From contig CM037587.1 of the NCBI GenBank assembly GCA_021018995.1, positions 60,734,104 through 60,798,103 of the forward strand: 64,000 nucleotides of DNA, given 5' to 3'. This document shows positions 46,256 to 56,579 of the stretch, piece by piece; positions within the stretch are counted from its first letter, which is position 1, and each line of letters opens with the position of its first letter. Under the pieces are notes generated by a model, which did not search any database, was not told the origin of the DNA, and saw nothing but the letters and a program-made list of their open reading frames with translations. The position numbers and the translations under genes are program-made. The stretch comes from Chloranthus sessilifolius (Eukaryota > Streptophyta > Magnoliopsida > Chloranthales > Chloranthaceae).

Positions 46256-46744
46256 GGCATAAACAGTGGGGGTAAATAATCTTGACAGCAAACCAACAAG
46301 CCCGAATTCAGTCTATTTTTTTAGTTTTCTGGAAGCGATGATTCTGGAGATTGATTTCTCAGTTGCAGCAGGTCTCTCCTCACAGAATCTTAGGGATACA
46401 AGGTCGATTCAGGACTACTAACACTCTCCCTTAAGGGTTTTAAGCTTCATAACATGATAGGTTACCCACCCTATATACCTTCGGCGTAAGCGCCTTCTCA
46501 GATACTTGGTGGGGTGGTTCTTTTTTGGATTATCACCACTAGGGGCTGCCGCCATACTTAGAACCGGGATATTTATATCTTTGCCTAAGATTCCCAACCC
46601 TTGAAAAATCTACCCTCGTAAAACTCTAATTAAGTCCCCCTCTTGGTTCAATTTTAATTTCAGATTTTAAGGGAGTTTTCTTTAAGGTCAAAAAATGGGT
46701 GGTGATTGTCCCGTGCCGCCTCTACGAGCCGGCATCCACTGATG

Positions 46745-46920
46745 AAATATGATTGCGGAAATGTAAAAGCTCACGCAACCCTGCCAAATGGCTAAGGCAT
46801 GTAAAAAGTACAAGTAAGCCCGCCAATCGGCTAAGGCATGTAAATGATAGAAAATAAAGGGAATATAAAGACGATGCTCAAGTAGGCCTGCCAATCAGCT
46901 AAGGCACGTAAATGATGGGA
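46745..46920 (-). repeat. E4 leader tandem repeat (3 units)
   Basis: On the plus strand GGCTAAGGCATG or a variant recurs near 46791, 46840 and 46900, with AAGTAAGCCCGCCAATC or similar before it. It is the reverse complement of the E3 leader repeat (13940-14125). Confidence 0.8.
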
Positions 46921-47061
46921 AAGTAGGGGTAAGTAAAAGCAAGACTGAATCGTAGGGGTGAGTGGAACAAAGAAAATAAATGAAAATAAGAAGAAACACA
47001 AGCAAATGTTAGTAAAGAAAAATAAAAAGGCCAACTTTCAAGGGGAAGCTCTACTAGCTAC

Positions 47062-47079
47062 TCCCCAGCAGGGTCACCA
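47062..47079 (-). other. E4 primer-binding site
   Basis: On the minus strand TGGTGACCCTGCTGGGGA, starting two bases after the LTR end. It is a variant of the Tat site seen in E3 (TGGCGACTCTACTGGAGA). Confidence 0.8.
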
Positions 47080-47801
47080 TCTGTGCAACTGTGGATTTTT
47101 ATCAAATCCGTCGTGACGATGGGCTCTTACGAAAAATATAGAGTCTCCACCCGGAGCTTTTGGAGTCCCGGGAAACTTCAAATCAATATTGAATGCACCA
47201 AAGTGCTAATATGGCACTTATTCATCGGTCGACGCCAAAGGCTCTTAGGTAGGGGGGCTTCGGTTATCGATAGGGAAGGTATTAGGCACCCGATCAACCC
47301 ACTCAAAAGCGGTGTCTATTTATGGCCAAAATAAATAAAAAACATAAGAAAGAAAAGAGCACTTCCTCTTACCCTAAGGCACTTTGACCATATTTGTGTC
47401 CCTCGGCCACTACCAAGATTTCGGCGGCGTAACGGCACAAATTCAAGGGTAGAGCAAAATCTACTAAGGTAGAGGAGTAGAGGAGAGAGCTGGAGCTCTT
47501 GGGTCCTTGTTGCACCGTTGTGGACCTCTGCGTAGGTGCACTTGGTGGGCCTCTGATGGCTTGAATGCTCTAAGGATGGGTTCTAGCTTCTAGGGCTTGA
47601 TGGCTAAGAGGTAGGAGAAGAGAGCTAGGGAGTAGTTCTCACTTAAACTAAGGGATCTTTGATAGAAAATGGGGTCTCAAGGGGGTTTTAGAATTTTGGA
47701 ATTTGTATGGGAATGGTGCACCAAAGGGGGAAAGGAAGCTCTTAATCTTTTCTCTCTTTGGAAATTTTTTTCAAGCCTTTGTAAAGGGAGGGGTGCCTCT
47801 C

Positions 47802-47809
47802 TATTTATA
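47802..47809 (-). promoter_or_regulatory. TATA box of the E4 LTR
   Basis: TATAAATA followed by GAGAGGCACCCC on the minus strand. It lies about 280 bp downstream of the nearest palindrome, as in E3 and E7. Confidence 0.75.
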
Positions 47810-48090
47810 GGAAAAAGGTAGGTTAGGAGGGTACTTAAGTGCTAATTAGGGTTAGCAATTAGGTAATCTTCTAATCTAAGGTTTCCTAAGATTTTGAGAG
47901 CTTGGAAAAGTGGGCAATGGGCTTCCATGGTAGATGATAGGGTGAGGTCTCAAATGACTAGAGGGTTGCAAATAGGGTAATAGTGGGTGCAACAGTCCTA
48001 ATGAAACCTACCCTAAACATTGAGATGGTCAACAAATCAAACCCCAAAAGTAGAATTCGAGTAAAAACCCACAGTTACTGTAGCTAAGCC

Positions 48091-48189
48091 TGGCGTGTGT
48101 ATTACCCACGCCAAGCATGGCTACAGTATCTGGAAGTCTAGAGCCCGCATGGGGATTAGCCATGCTTGGCGTGTGTAATACACATGCCA
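48091..48189. repeat. E4 U3 palindromes, word TGTG (2 copies)
   Basis: 48091-48113 (one arm mismatch) and 48167-48189 (TGGCGTGTGTA, A, TACACATGCCA). Offset from the LTR start is 400-500 bp, matching E3 and E7. Near 48217-48250 are further words TCTCGCGTGG and CTCGCGAGG. Confidence 0.88.
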
Positions 48190-48588
48190 AGTATGCATAG
48201 ATCCTTGTGAGGTTCTCGCGTGGTTCAATGCATGCCTCGCGAGGTTCAAACAATGCCTATTTTTTTCCCAAACTTCAAATTGTTGTAACTTTTGATATAC
48301 AACCCGGATTGAGGTGATTCTTGACTTGTTGGAATGCTGGGGACCTGTACTTTTTAATGATATAAGATTTAGTCTTATTAGAGGTTCCAGCCATCCCTAG
48401 TACATCTCTCTCCAACCATTTCCCGAGAGGGTTAATTAAGCGTTTGAAGAGGTTTCTACAGGTTGGGGGTAATTCCTAAGGGTCTGGCAAGGCTCCTAAG
48501 GGTATGGGAGATGCCATCGGAAGCTCAGGGGTGTGCCTCTTTTGAAGTATGTTTCGATCGGGCCTTGGGCCAAATTTGGGAGTCTACA

Positions 48589-49217
48589 CGATGGATCTGC
48601 TCAGTGACGTCTCTGAAGCCACGTTTTCCAAAATTTTACCGAATTAATCTTAAGTTAAAATCCCAAAATTTAAAAAACCTCTATCTATCAAACTATCACT
48701 TCCTCACATAACTCTAATTCATTCTTTCCCTTGAGAAACTAAACACTGAGTATACTCAACTTTGATAAATCATAAATGTCCACTGGAAAGGGACCCCTAA
48801 CGTGTCGTTGGTGTGAGCAATGATGCGCCCGGTCTGACATGATCTGTGAAAGCCTTCACTATCATATTACATTGTATTATCTGATCACTTTACCTTATTT
48901 CTAGACATTCCTATGACACCACTCATACCTCGTTTGTGTCAATTTCCCTTCATTTGACTGTGATATGTAGCAGGTGACGATATCCGATGGGATGGGATAT
49001 GCACACATGGTTGAGGATACACCTCTCGATTGTTACAATATGGATCGTGAATGCCTCCCTTTAGCTTGCATTGATAGATAAGAAAGCCAAGCATTTTATG
49101 TTAGCTCCTTGGTTCACACTTGCGATCTCTCAAGGAGATGAGAAGGCACCCTAAAAGGGGGGTATCTACTTCTTCAACTCATTCTTGTTCTCCAAGAATG
49201 CGCCGAAGAGGGGCATC
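48589..49217 (+). other. E5 3' UTR end and polypurine tract
   Basis: Non-coding tail of a plus-strand Tat element. It ends with CCGAAGAGGGGCATC (49203-49217), the Tat polypurine tract, directly before the LTR start TGTAGACATCCC. Gene parts of this element are not present; the E4 LTR abuts it on the left. Confidence 0.75.
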
Positions 49218-49439
49218 TGTAGACATCCCATTTTCGCCTTCTCAGAGTATACAAATCGGTTTGATCAACCTTTGACCTTGCCCACGACCCCCAAAAAGGA
49301 ATCAATCCTCTCCAAAGGTCTTAGAACCCCTCAAAACTCCATTCGGGACTCATACGCTGCATAGACAATGTATAGGGGAGTACTAGGTTGAAATCTCAAT
49401 CCATAGAATCGAACCCGACCCAACTAGGGAGGTTCTTCA

Positions 49440-49895
49440 ATTTTGCACAATCACCCACGCACGTAATTGATTGCACGCATGAATTCATGTACATAATTGT
49501 TCCAAATTAGACTAGGGTACACCTTTCGTAGACCGCCTGAAGACCTGAATTATGCGCCTGCCCCTAAGCGCTCAATTCAATTACGCACACCACTGGATGC
49601 GTGTAATTGGTCCAAATTAGACCAAGTCTTTTAATCACAAGACCCCCCGAATTCCCCGATCACGCGCAAAGATCCATGCACATAATTGGATTATGCGCAT
49701 GAATCCATGTGCGTAATTAGTTCCAAGTGAACTGGAACTAGGACATCGACTGAGCCAGTCAGCCGGTCATTCCCCAGTCGCTTACCGACTTTCAAGGAGT
49801 TACGCACTTGGAACCATGACGGAATTTAATTCCATGCAAGGCTTTATGCGTGTAATTGGTTAATTACACACGTGCCCCTATGCGTAAAATTAGCC
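49440..49895. repeat. E5 U3 inverted-repeat words
   Basis: Words such as CGCACGTAATTG, TGCACGCATG, CATGTACATAATTG, ATTATGCGCATG and GTGCGTAATTAG recur six or more times in both orientations. They pair into imperfect hairpins of about ten bases per arm. The geometry is not the 11-1-11 type of E3, E4 and E7, but the location in U3 is similar. Confidence 0.65.
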
Positions 49896-49902
49896 CGATA
49901 CC

Positions 49903-49910
49903 TATAAATA
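49903..49910 (+). promoter_or_regulatory. TATA box of the E5 LTR
   Basis: TATAAATA follows ATACC and precedes GATCCCCCACCC. E1 has TATAAAAAGACC at the matching place. Confidence 0.7.
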
Positions 49911-50615
49911 GATCCCCCACCCAGCGACCAAATTCACACAATTCACTAGTATTTCTTCTCTTTCTGAAGCTTCTCTCTTTTAGAAAATTTGACGTTCTCT
50001 CTAGGGCTTCCAAAGAAAGGGGTTGAGTTGCTTTCTAGGCTTCTAGAATTACAGACTCTTCTCTAAGAGTCCCAAGTAGCTTTAATTCTTGAAGGAGTAT
50101 CAAAGGAGAAGTGCTTAGCCTTAGATCCCTTAGGAAACCCCTACCCAAATTCTTAGCCTAGAGCTAATTAGGTCCCCTAACTTCTTCCAGTTTTAGCCTT
50201 AGCCACCCGATTTGCTCACGGGAGCTTACGGAGAGTACCCGGGAACGGGGCTGATCCTCCTTAGCATAGCGGTCCACTCCCCTCTTTTTTTAGATAGGTT
50301 TAGCAAGAATAGGAAACTAAACTAGATAGACGTTAGGCTACCCATAGCTGCTAAAGTTGGTCGGCCGACGTTCAGTAAAGGAGTCAACCTGCATCTTGTA
50401 AAGCGTGATCAGTGACGTGTTACAGCGTTGATAAATATTTGCAGTTGGCCATCGCTTCAACCCATGTACTCTCTGTTTAAAATTCACCTTTTCCTTTTCA
50501 GTATTTAATATTTCTCAGTTTATTATTCTATCGCCTTTCGCCAGAGTCCACGTGGACCGAATTGGGCCACTTATTCTGGGGACCGAAAGAGACCTAGAAA
50601 AAGTGCGTACCAACA

Positions 50616-50865
50616 CCTACGCCTAAAATTGTTTCTTGTTTTGAATTAGATGATGGATATTATTTTCCGTCCAAATCTTCCATACAGTAGATATTGAGAT
50701 CATGGGTGTACCATTAGGCAGATAGTATTTGATTCCATGTGGCTAACATCCCAAAACATGTACTAAAAATCATGTTTGGGTCACATCATTTTCAGATCAC
50801 GTTTTGGGATGTCTCTCACGTGGAATAAAAAATTGACCATTTGATGATACGACCATAGTCTTAAG
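50616..50865. other. Unassigned stretch between E5 and E6
   Basis: AT-rich, no gene. It contains an inverted repeat of 15-base arms (ACATCCCAAAACATG about 50747-50761 and CACGTTTTGGGATGT about 50799-50813), with 14 of 15 positions paired. Origin unknown, possibly a small DNA-transposon relic or old intergenic DNA. Confidence 0.5.
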
Positions 50866-51240
50866 TGTTGCGCAGAAGGTCTCAAATTAACCAACGATCT
50901 CACAATAAACGATCAAATAAGAATGTAAAAAAAAAAAGAAAATCAAACACAATCACACAAGAGACAATATTTACGTGGTTTGATAATTTGCCTCTGTCCA
51001 CGGGCAACGATGATTCACTATACTGATGATTCCAAAAGAATACAAGAACACTCAAGCCTCACCAAACCACTCTACAAAACCCTACAATGATATCTCAGCT
51101 CACTTAATTCATCCAAGAGCTTTTTCCCTTATATAGAAGATCTAAATCCTACTTCTAATCTAAGATAAACTAGCTTTATAAAGCCTAAAATAATATTTAT
51201 CCACCTGGCTCTAAGCTTCACCATGTACTCTTTCCTCCAA
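50866..51240 (-). repeat. E6 3' LTR (approximate)
   Basis: On the minus strand it ends CTTCTGCGCAACA at 50866, after GTGAGATCGTTGGTTAATTT. TATATAAGGG near 51134 looks like the promoter. CCACGTAAATATTGTCTCTT is a usual 3' feature of Copia LTRs. The start on the minus strand is uncertain, near GTACATGGTGAAGC at about 51225-51240. Confidence 0.65.
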
Positions 51241-51299
51241 TCATTGTTAAACTTGTATCACCGCTGCCACCAACACGCCGAGGGCACTCAAACTAGCTG

Positions 51300-52538
51300 A
51301 ACATTGATCAAATCTAAATCATGTTTAGACTTGACCATCAGTACCACCTTTGTCATCATATCTGTGAGATTGTCCTTCGTATTCACATTCTGTAAAGATA
51401 TCTCGTCATCTTCGATTACTTCCTGTATGAAGTGATATCGTATATCAATGTGCTTTGTACGAGCATGACATACATGATTCTTTGTTAAGTAAATAGCACT
51501 CTAGCTATCGCAGAATACATCAAAACTTTCTTGTGCAATCTCCAAATCACCAAATAAGCCCTGAAGCCACAATACTTCTTTCACTGCCTCTATTACTGTC
51601 ATATACCATGCCTTCATACTAGACAAAGCCATTGTATCTTGTAACATTGACCTCTAGCTAATCAGATCACCTGATAGTGTAAACACATATCCCGTTATAG
51701 ATCGACACTTATCCAAATCACCCGTGTAATATGAATCAACGTAACCACATAACTGATGATCTATACCACTATGAAAAGCCAACTCAACATCCATAACACT
51801 ACATATGTACCTTATAATCCATTTCACCGCCTGCCAATACTCCTTACTTAAATTAGCCATATACCTGCTAACCACACTAACAACTTTTGTAATATTCGGT
51901 CGTGTGCACACCATAGTGTATATCAAGCTACCAACCGCACTCTCATAGGGAACATGAGTCATGTACTCATGCTCCTCACTCGTAGTAGGCAACATGCTAG
52001 CTAAAAGAAGAAAGTGAGCTACCAATGGAGTACTCACCACCTTTGAGTTCTCTGTCCCATACCGTGAGAGTACTTTCTCCAAATAACTCTTCTGTGTCAG
52101 ACTCAACTGCCCTTTCTTTCTATCTCTCTGAATCTTCATCCTAAGAATTTTTCTCGTTGTGCTAAGGTCCTTCATCTCAAACTCCATGCCAAGTTTAGAT
52201 TTCAACTTGTTGATCTCCACCATGCTCTTTACAACTATGAGCATGTCATCAACATACAAGAGAAGATAAATATACGAGCCATTTGCTAGCCTCTTAAAGT
52301 AAACACAGTTGTCATATTCACTTCGAATATAATTTTGACTCATCATGAACATGCCAAACCTCTTGTGCCACTGTCTTAGAGACTGTTTTAACCCGTACAA
52401 TGACTTCTTTAGTTTGCACACTAACAACTCTTCTCCAGGAGAGTTGAATCCTTTGGGTTGGTTCATATAAATTTCCTCCTCTAAATCAACATATAGATAT
52501 ACCATTTTCTCATCGAGTTGCTCCAACTCTAAGTCCAA
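51300..52538 (-). pseudogene. E6 Copia RT and RNase H fossil
   Basis: Minus strand: LEQLDEKMVYLYVDLEEEIY with MNQPKGF, CKLKKSLYGLKQSLRQW, the catalytic box YLLLYVDDMLIV, and SLTQKSYLEKVLSRYG. Then the RNase H part with YESAVGSLIYTMVCTRPNI, and near 51400-51480 CHARTKHIDIRYHFIQE. All are standard Copia motifs. RT copies the element RNA and RNase H removes the RNA strand. An open stretch of 294 residues is preserved at 51654-52538. It is broken downstream. Confidence 0.93.
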
Positions 52539-53672
52539 CTATACAATAATTGATAAAAAATTCGGATTGAAGTGTGTTTTACAATCGGTGAAAATACCTC
52601 ATTACAATCAATACATTCCTTTTGTGCATAGCCCTTTGCTACCAATTGTGCCTTGTGCCTTGTATCACTACTTTTCAGAGAACCCTCTTTATTCTTATAA
52701 ACTCACTTGGATCTATTCGCGCTCTTACCCTTAGGTAGCTCTAGCATATGCGATCATATCCTCATAATCACAGTAAATTGGTGCTCTAGCATTCCTTTTT
52801 GGTCTCTCAGGTCTCTCACCTACTAAGGATTGCTCTAGCTCCCCCTCAACTCTTTCTTCACTTAAAATTTCTATACATTTTTCTGATGTAGTACTTGTAG
52901 GAGTTTAACTCCACCTCAAACTGATCTTCTGCTACCTCTCCAATTTTCATGCTATGTTTACTTGATGTTCATTGTGCGACCGTGGATCCTCTCGAACCCG
53001 TCGCGGCGATGCGCTTGCCTAGGATAAAATGTAGAGTTGCCACCCGGAGCTTTTGGTGACCCGGGAAACCTTCAAATCGATATTTTGAGCACCGAAGTGC
53101 TAAATATGACTCTGATTTACCGGTCTTTGCCAAAGGCTCTAGGGTAGGGGCTTCGGTTATCGATCGGGAAGGGTTTAGGCACCCGATCAACCCGCACGTA
53201 GTGGTCTCTATCTATGGCCAAAATGAAAATAAAAAGGGCGGAGTTTCTCCTTGCCCGAAGGCAATACGGTCCTATCAAGCTTTGAGCCAAACCGAAATTT
53301 CGGCGGCGTAACGGCTTGAATCCTTGGACGGAGGAGACACCAAGAAGGTAGAGGAAGAGAGGGGTGAGCCGGAGCTCACAGGCCCTTGTTGCACCGTGAA
53401 AGATCTTCACTTTGGCGTGCTTCCGATGGCTTAAATGGTGTGAAAATGTGTTCTAATGCTAGGATTCAATAAAGTAGGGGTGTAGAGTGAAGCTAGACGC
53501 TAGGCTTTAGCTAAAGGGAGTGATCTAATGGTGGAAATGGATTGGAAAAGATGAACTAAGCTTGCTAGAATTCTGGGAAATGAGTGCACTTTCTCTCACT
53601 AGGGTTCTCTCTTGGGCTCCAAATCTTTAACCTCCAATTTCTTCCAACCCTTAAGGAAGAGGGAGGCCTCTC

Positions 53673-53680
53673 TATTTATA
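53673..53680 (-). promoter_or_regulatory. TATA box of the E7 LTR
   Basis: TATAAATA followed by GAGAGGCC on the minus strand, 280 bp downstream of the nearest palindrome. Confidence 0.75.
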
Positions 53681-53960
53681 GAGAAGGGATGGGTTAGGGG
53701 CTTACTTAAGAGCTAATTGGTTTAGCAATTAGGTAATCCCCCATCTAAGGTTTTTTTGGGTTTTCAAGGTCCTAGGGTTTTGGGAAACTAGTTTCAATGG
53801 CGGATGATGGGGTGAGACCATGGGTGACTTAAGGGTTGCCAATAAGCTCAAAGGGGGTGCAACCAATCTCAAGACACCCACCTCAACCCAGGGGATGGTC
53901 AAAGGGTCAAACTAGATGGAGGAAATTAGAGCTACTGATGACAGTTACTGTAGCTAAGCT

Positions 53961-54178
53961 GGGCGTATATATTATATATGCCCAGTTTAGGAACAGTAAT
54001 TTTCACCAAAATCAGGGGAGTTTTGAGAAGATGAAACCCGTGGTGGGCCCCACCTATACTGGGCATACATATTATATACGCCCGGCCAAATTTTCCCCTA
54101 AAATAGGTAGGCGTATATAATATATACGCCTGAACAATCTGGGGTAAAAATGACTGGGCGTATGTAATATCTACGCCT
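53961..54178. repeat. E7 U3 palindrome cluster, word TATA (4 copies)
   Basis: 53961-53983 (GGGCGTATATA, T, TATATATGCCC), 54061-54083 (GGGCATACATA, T, TATATACGCCC), 54109-54131 (perfect: AGGCGTATATA, A, TATATACGCCT) and 54156-54178 (diverged). Spacing is 25-77 bp between copies. Offset from the LTR start is 386-604 bp, as in E3 (375-593). Confidence 0.9.
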
Positions 54179-54564
54179 GCGCAAAATTCATGATTTTATG
54201 TGAAACTTAAAACGGCCATAACTTTTGAACCGTAGCTCCAAATTGGGTGATCGTTGGCTTGTTGGAAAGCTGGAGAAGCCCTCTTTCTAATGGTATATGG
54301 CTCATCCATGGTACTGGTCTGTGTGAAATTATATAGCTCTCCTCCCTTCAATCGCCAGAGGGGTTTAAGTTAGGTTTGGGAAGGGATTCTAGGGTGTAGG
54401 GGTGACTTCTAAGGATTGGGGGAATGGCTCTAAAGGTCTTAGGGTGATTCCTACTAGTCTAGGTAGGTTCCTAAGGGTTCAGGGGGGTGCCATCGAAAGC
54501 ACATGGGTACATCTCTCCCGAAGTACAAATTGATCGGGCCTTGGGCCGAATTTGGGTGTCTACA

Positions 54565-54579
54565 GATGCCCCTCTTTGG
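54565..54579 (-). other. E7 polypurine tract
   Basis: CCAAAGAGGGGCATC on the minus strand, identical to that of E3. Confidence 0.88.
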
Positions 54580-54609
54580 TATTCGATCACTAATGATCGG
54601 ATGCCAAAG
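54574..54609 (-). other. 36-nt hairpin at the E7 polypurine tract
   Basis: Plus-strand arms CTTTGGTATTCGATCA and TGATCGGATGCCAAAG pair at 14 of 16 positions around CTAA. It overlaps the polypurine tract and is the counterpart of the E3 hairpin (30665-30700). Confidence 0.75.
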
Positions 54610-56500
54610 ACAAGAGACATCCGAAGAGGTCCAAGGCACGTTTGATGGGTCCGCCTGGTTCAACTCAATTCTCAAACATTCATGGGGATGGTGAGTGTAC
54701 GTAAGCCCTCTCATTTCGAGATATCGTCCGTACCTCAAAGCTAACAGTCCCCAAGCGCATTGCGACATTACTGGGCATAACTGTGATGATCACAAAAAGT
54801 GTAAGCCCGCTAGCCGAGATATCATCCACTTCCTGAGGGAAATTATAGATTTGTGATGTTTGAGTATTAATCTGAACTAGACAGCTCCATGAAATGGGAT
54901 GATCGATCTATGCTTCGGAATTGATGCGAAGCATACAAAGCGAAGACCTTCAAACTGTGTCCAATCCTATGGAATGTCGACAGCTCCATTGGATTGGGCA
55001 CGGGTGCCCTTACGTAGGAAAGGCTCAAAGTTTCTGGGTGAACCCATCAACCTCGAGGTTGCTTTAGCATGATTGACCCGAGTGGAGCGAATATTGATGT
55101 CGCAACACCTCTTGGGAATGCATGCTCATTTTCTGAGTAATTTTTTTTATGTCATTTTCAGAATTTTCTTTTGTTTCGAGGCCTCCAAGCAGAGCTCAAT
55201 GACCTTTGATAACTTTATTTTTGCACAACTCTTTAAGTGGATCAAATGCCAGTTGATACGCTTTAAGAGGCGTGCCAGATAGGTGCACCTTGGGGATGCG
55301 TACGTTCCAGTGGTGAGGTGCTCCTGATTCGCACGGACCGGAGTGCTTTAACTCGAGACAAAGCTAAAGATCGAGCTAGAACCGAACATCCCTCGAAAGA
55401 GATGGCTAATTTCCAGCCTCCGTCCCTAATGAAATCATATCTTACTAATTATGCACAAACAGACACCCATCAGGGGCGGTAAGCAGCAAATAGGCGTGAA
55501 TGGAAGCCTCGACCCTAAGGTACAATTTATGAGGACAACGACCATCCTGCGGATACCCAGACGCAAGTGCGTACATTCAACAGGGACACCGTGCCTATCT
55601 GAGTTTTAAGCACTGTAAAAGGAAATAAAAAGGAAAAGTGCCCTTTGGTACTATGTTTGCACATAGTTTGGTTGGTTGTAATTTCATTTTTGGCGGGTCA
55701 GTTTCGACTGACAATAGACTCTTCGAATGGTCTGAAGTTGGGGGCACTCTTGGTCAATATCAATCCGAAGGTGGATGACCAGAGTGAATGTGTGGAAGGT
55801 GGGGTCAACCCACTCAGGGTTTTCACTAAGCAGCAACAAGTTGTCATTTCTTCTCCTTTTCTTCCCTTTTTTTTTCTTTTTTTTGTTTTGATTGAGACTC
55901 CGGGCATGCTCAAGCTGCCTTTATTTTTGCACGTATCCTTGGGCGAATCAACTTGCCATGTCGATATACCTTAGGGACGTGTGCATTCCGGTGATGGGTT
56001 CTTGGTTTGCCTACCGGATCAGGCCTTGACTTCTTCTGGGGGAGATCTGGGGCTAAGTGTATGCTCCCGGTGATGAATGAAATTCATTTGCCTGCCGGAT
56101 CAGGTGCAAAGTGTCCTTGCATGAGATGGGGTTCGAGAACTTTCGGGTGAACCCGATCATTCCGAATTGATTTAACACGGCTCTCGGGGTGGGGCAAACA
56201 GACGTTGCGACGCCCTTGTGAGAACCAGCGTTGTATATTTTTTTTCTTTCTCTTTTATTTTTTTTTCTCTTTTTGATTTTGTGGGCGTATTAGGTGGGCG
56301 CCTACGGATCTGGAACCGTTTGTTGTAATACAGTCCCTTTGGGCCAATCGAAGGAAACTCGAAGGGTCATTTGGGGATGCGTGCACCATGGCCGACGACA
56401 CGTGGGCCTCGAAGGGGGTCCGGATCGAGGTCCATAGCATACAAGGGGGCCGTTGGGCCTTAAAATCGAAAAAGGGAGGTCGGGCAGTTTAAAAACTGCC
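54610..56500 (-). other. E7 terminal 3' UTR
   Basis: Non-coding. It matches E3 29800-30660 on the other strand, with blocks such as ATTGCGACATTACTGGGC and GCACGGGTGCCCTTACG, and a duplicated segment (near 55030-55300 and 56125-56230) with TTTGGGTGAACCC or TTCGGGTGAACCCGAT. No gene is seen; short ORFs are not supported. Confidence 0.6.
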
Positions 56501-56510
56501 ATTTTTGGTC

Positions 56511-56579
56511 GGGCGTATATAATATATACGCCTGACCAAAATCTGACGAAAAATGGTCGGGCGTATATATTATATCGCT
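56511..56579. repeat. E7 palindromes upstream of the plant-mobile-domain gene, word TATA (2 copies)
   Basis: 56511-56533 (GGGCGTATATA, A, TATATACGCCT) and 56559-56579 (one arm shortened). They lie about 60-200 bp upstream of a likely 5' UTR exon and 1.06 kb upstream of the coding start at 57643. The same word is used in the E7 LTR and inter-gene cluster. Confidence 0.85.

Larger units (their letters stand above)
45633..47061 (-). other. E4 leader
   Basis: Non-coding region between primer-binding site and gag. It contains the three-unit repeat (46745-46920), a conserved block with GCAGCCCCTAGTGGTG on the minus strand (about 46535-46552), the TGTG palindromes (46091-46255), and the block CAATAGATCAAGGGG near 45910. 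Layout and offsets equal those of the E3 leader. Confidence 0.7.
30715..48588 (-). mobile_element. E4, Tat-type Ty3/Gypsy retrotransposon with two antisense extra genes
   Basis: On the minus strand from 48588: 5' LTR (47082-48588), primer-binding site, leader, gag, protease, G-patch-like linker, RT, RNase H, integrase, 3' UTR, 78-bp tandem repeat, then DUF7745-like and plant-mobile-domain genes in antisense. Its sequence ends at about 30715, where E3 begins, so no polypurine tract or 3' LTR is seen. The 5' end abuts the 3' UTR of E5. Gene order and leader repeats mirror E3, but the LTR palindrome word differs (TGTG rather than CAAC). The genes are broken in several places. Confidence 0.87.
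47082..48588 (-). repeat. E4 5' LTR
   Basis: On the minus strand it starts TGTAGACTCCCAAATTTGG at 48588 and ends CCACAGTTGCACA at 47082, 1507 bp in all. Palindromes lie at 48167-48189 and 48091-48113, and the TATA box at 47802-47809. The R/U5 block with CCCGGGACTCCAAAAGCTCC near 47155-47175 aligns with the E3 and E7 LTRs. Confidence 0.88.
49218..50615 (+). repeat. E5 3' LTR
   Basis: It starts TGTAGACATCCC and ends GCGTACCAACA, 1398 bp. The part after 49715 matches the E1 LTR on the minus strand (for example CAGTATTTAATATTTCT and ACCGAATTGGGCCAC). The U3 contains related inverted-repeat words (ATGCGCATGAATCCATGTGCGTAATT near 49686-49712 and TGCGTGTAATTGGTTAATTACAC near 49848) close to the TATA box (49903-49910). 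No second LTR of this element is in the window. Confidence 0.85.
50866..52972 (-). mobile_element. E6, Ty1/Copia retrotransposon remnant
   Basis: Minus-strand Copia element: RT and RNase H (51300-52540), then the 3' LTR (about 50866-51240). The 5' part is not seen because E7 begins at 52973. The sequence between 52540 and 52972 is a degraded integrase-RT linker. The genes are broken. Confidence is high for Copia; the lineage is probably Tork-like but is not certain. Confidence 0.85.
52973..54564 (-). repeat. E7 3' LTR
   Basis: On the minus strand it starts TGTAGACACCCAAATTCGG at 54564 and ends CACGGTCGCACA at 52973, 1592 bp. Palindromes of word TATA lie at 53961-54178, the TATA box at 53673-53680 and the conserved R/U5 block CCCGGGTCACCAAAAGCTCC near 53045-53065. 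Confidence 0.9.

Noticed and set aside
12194-48588. One giant element with inverted terminal LTRs
   Set aside because: The outer flanks do not match, the two LTRs belong to different subfamilies with different palindrome words, and gene order shows two elements.
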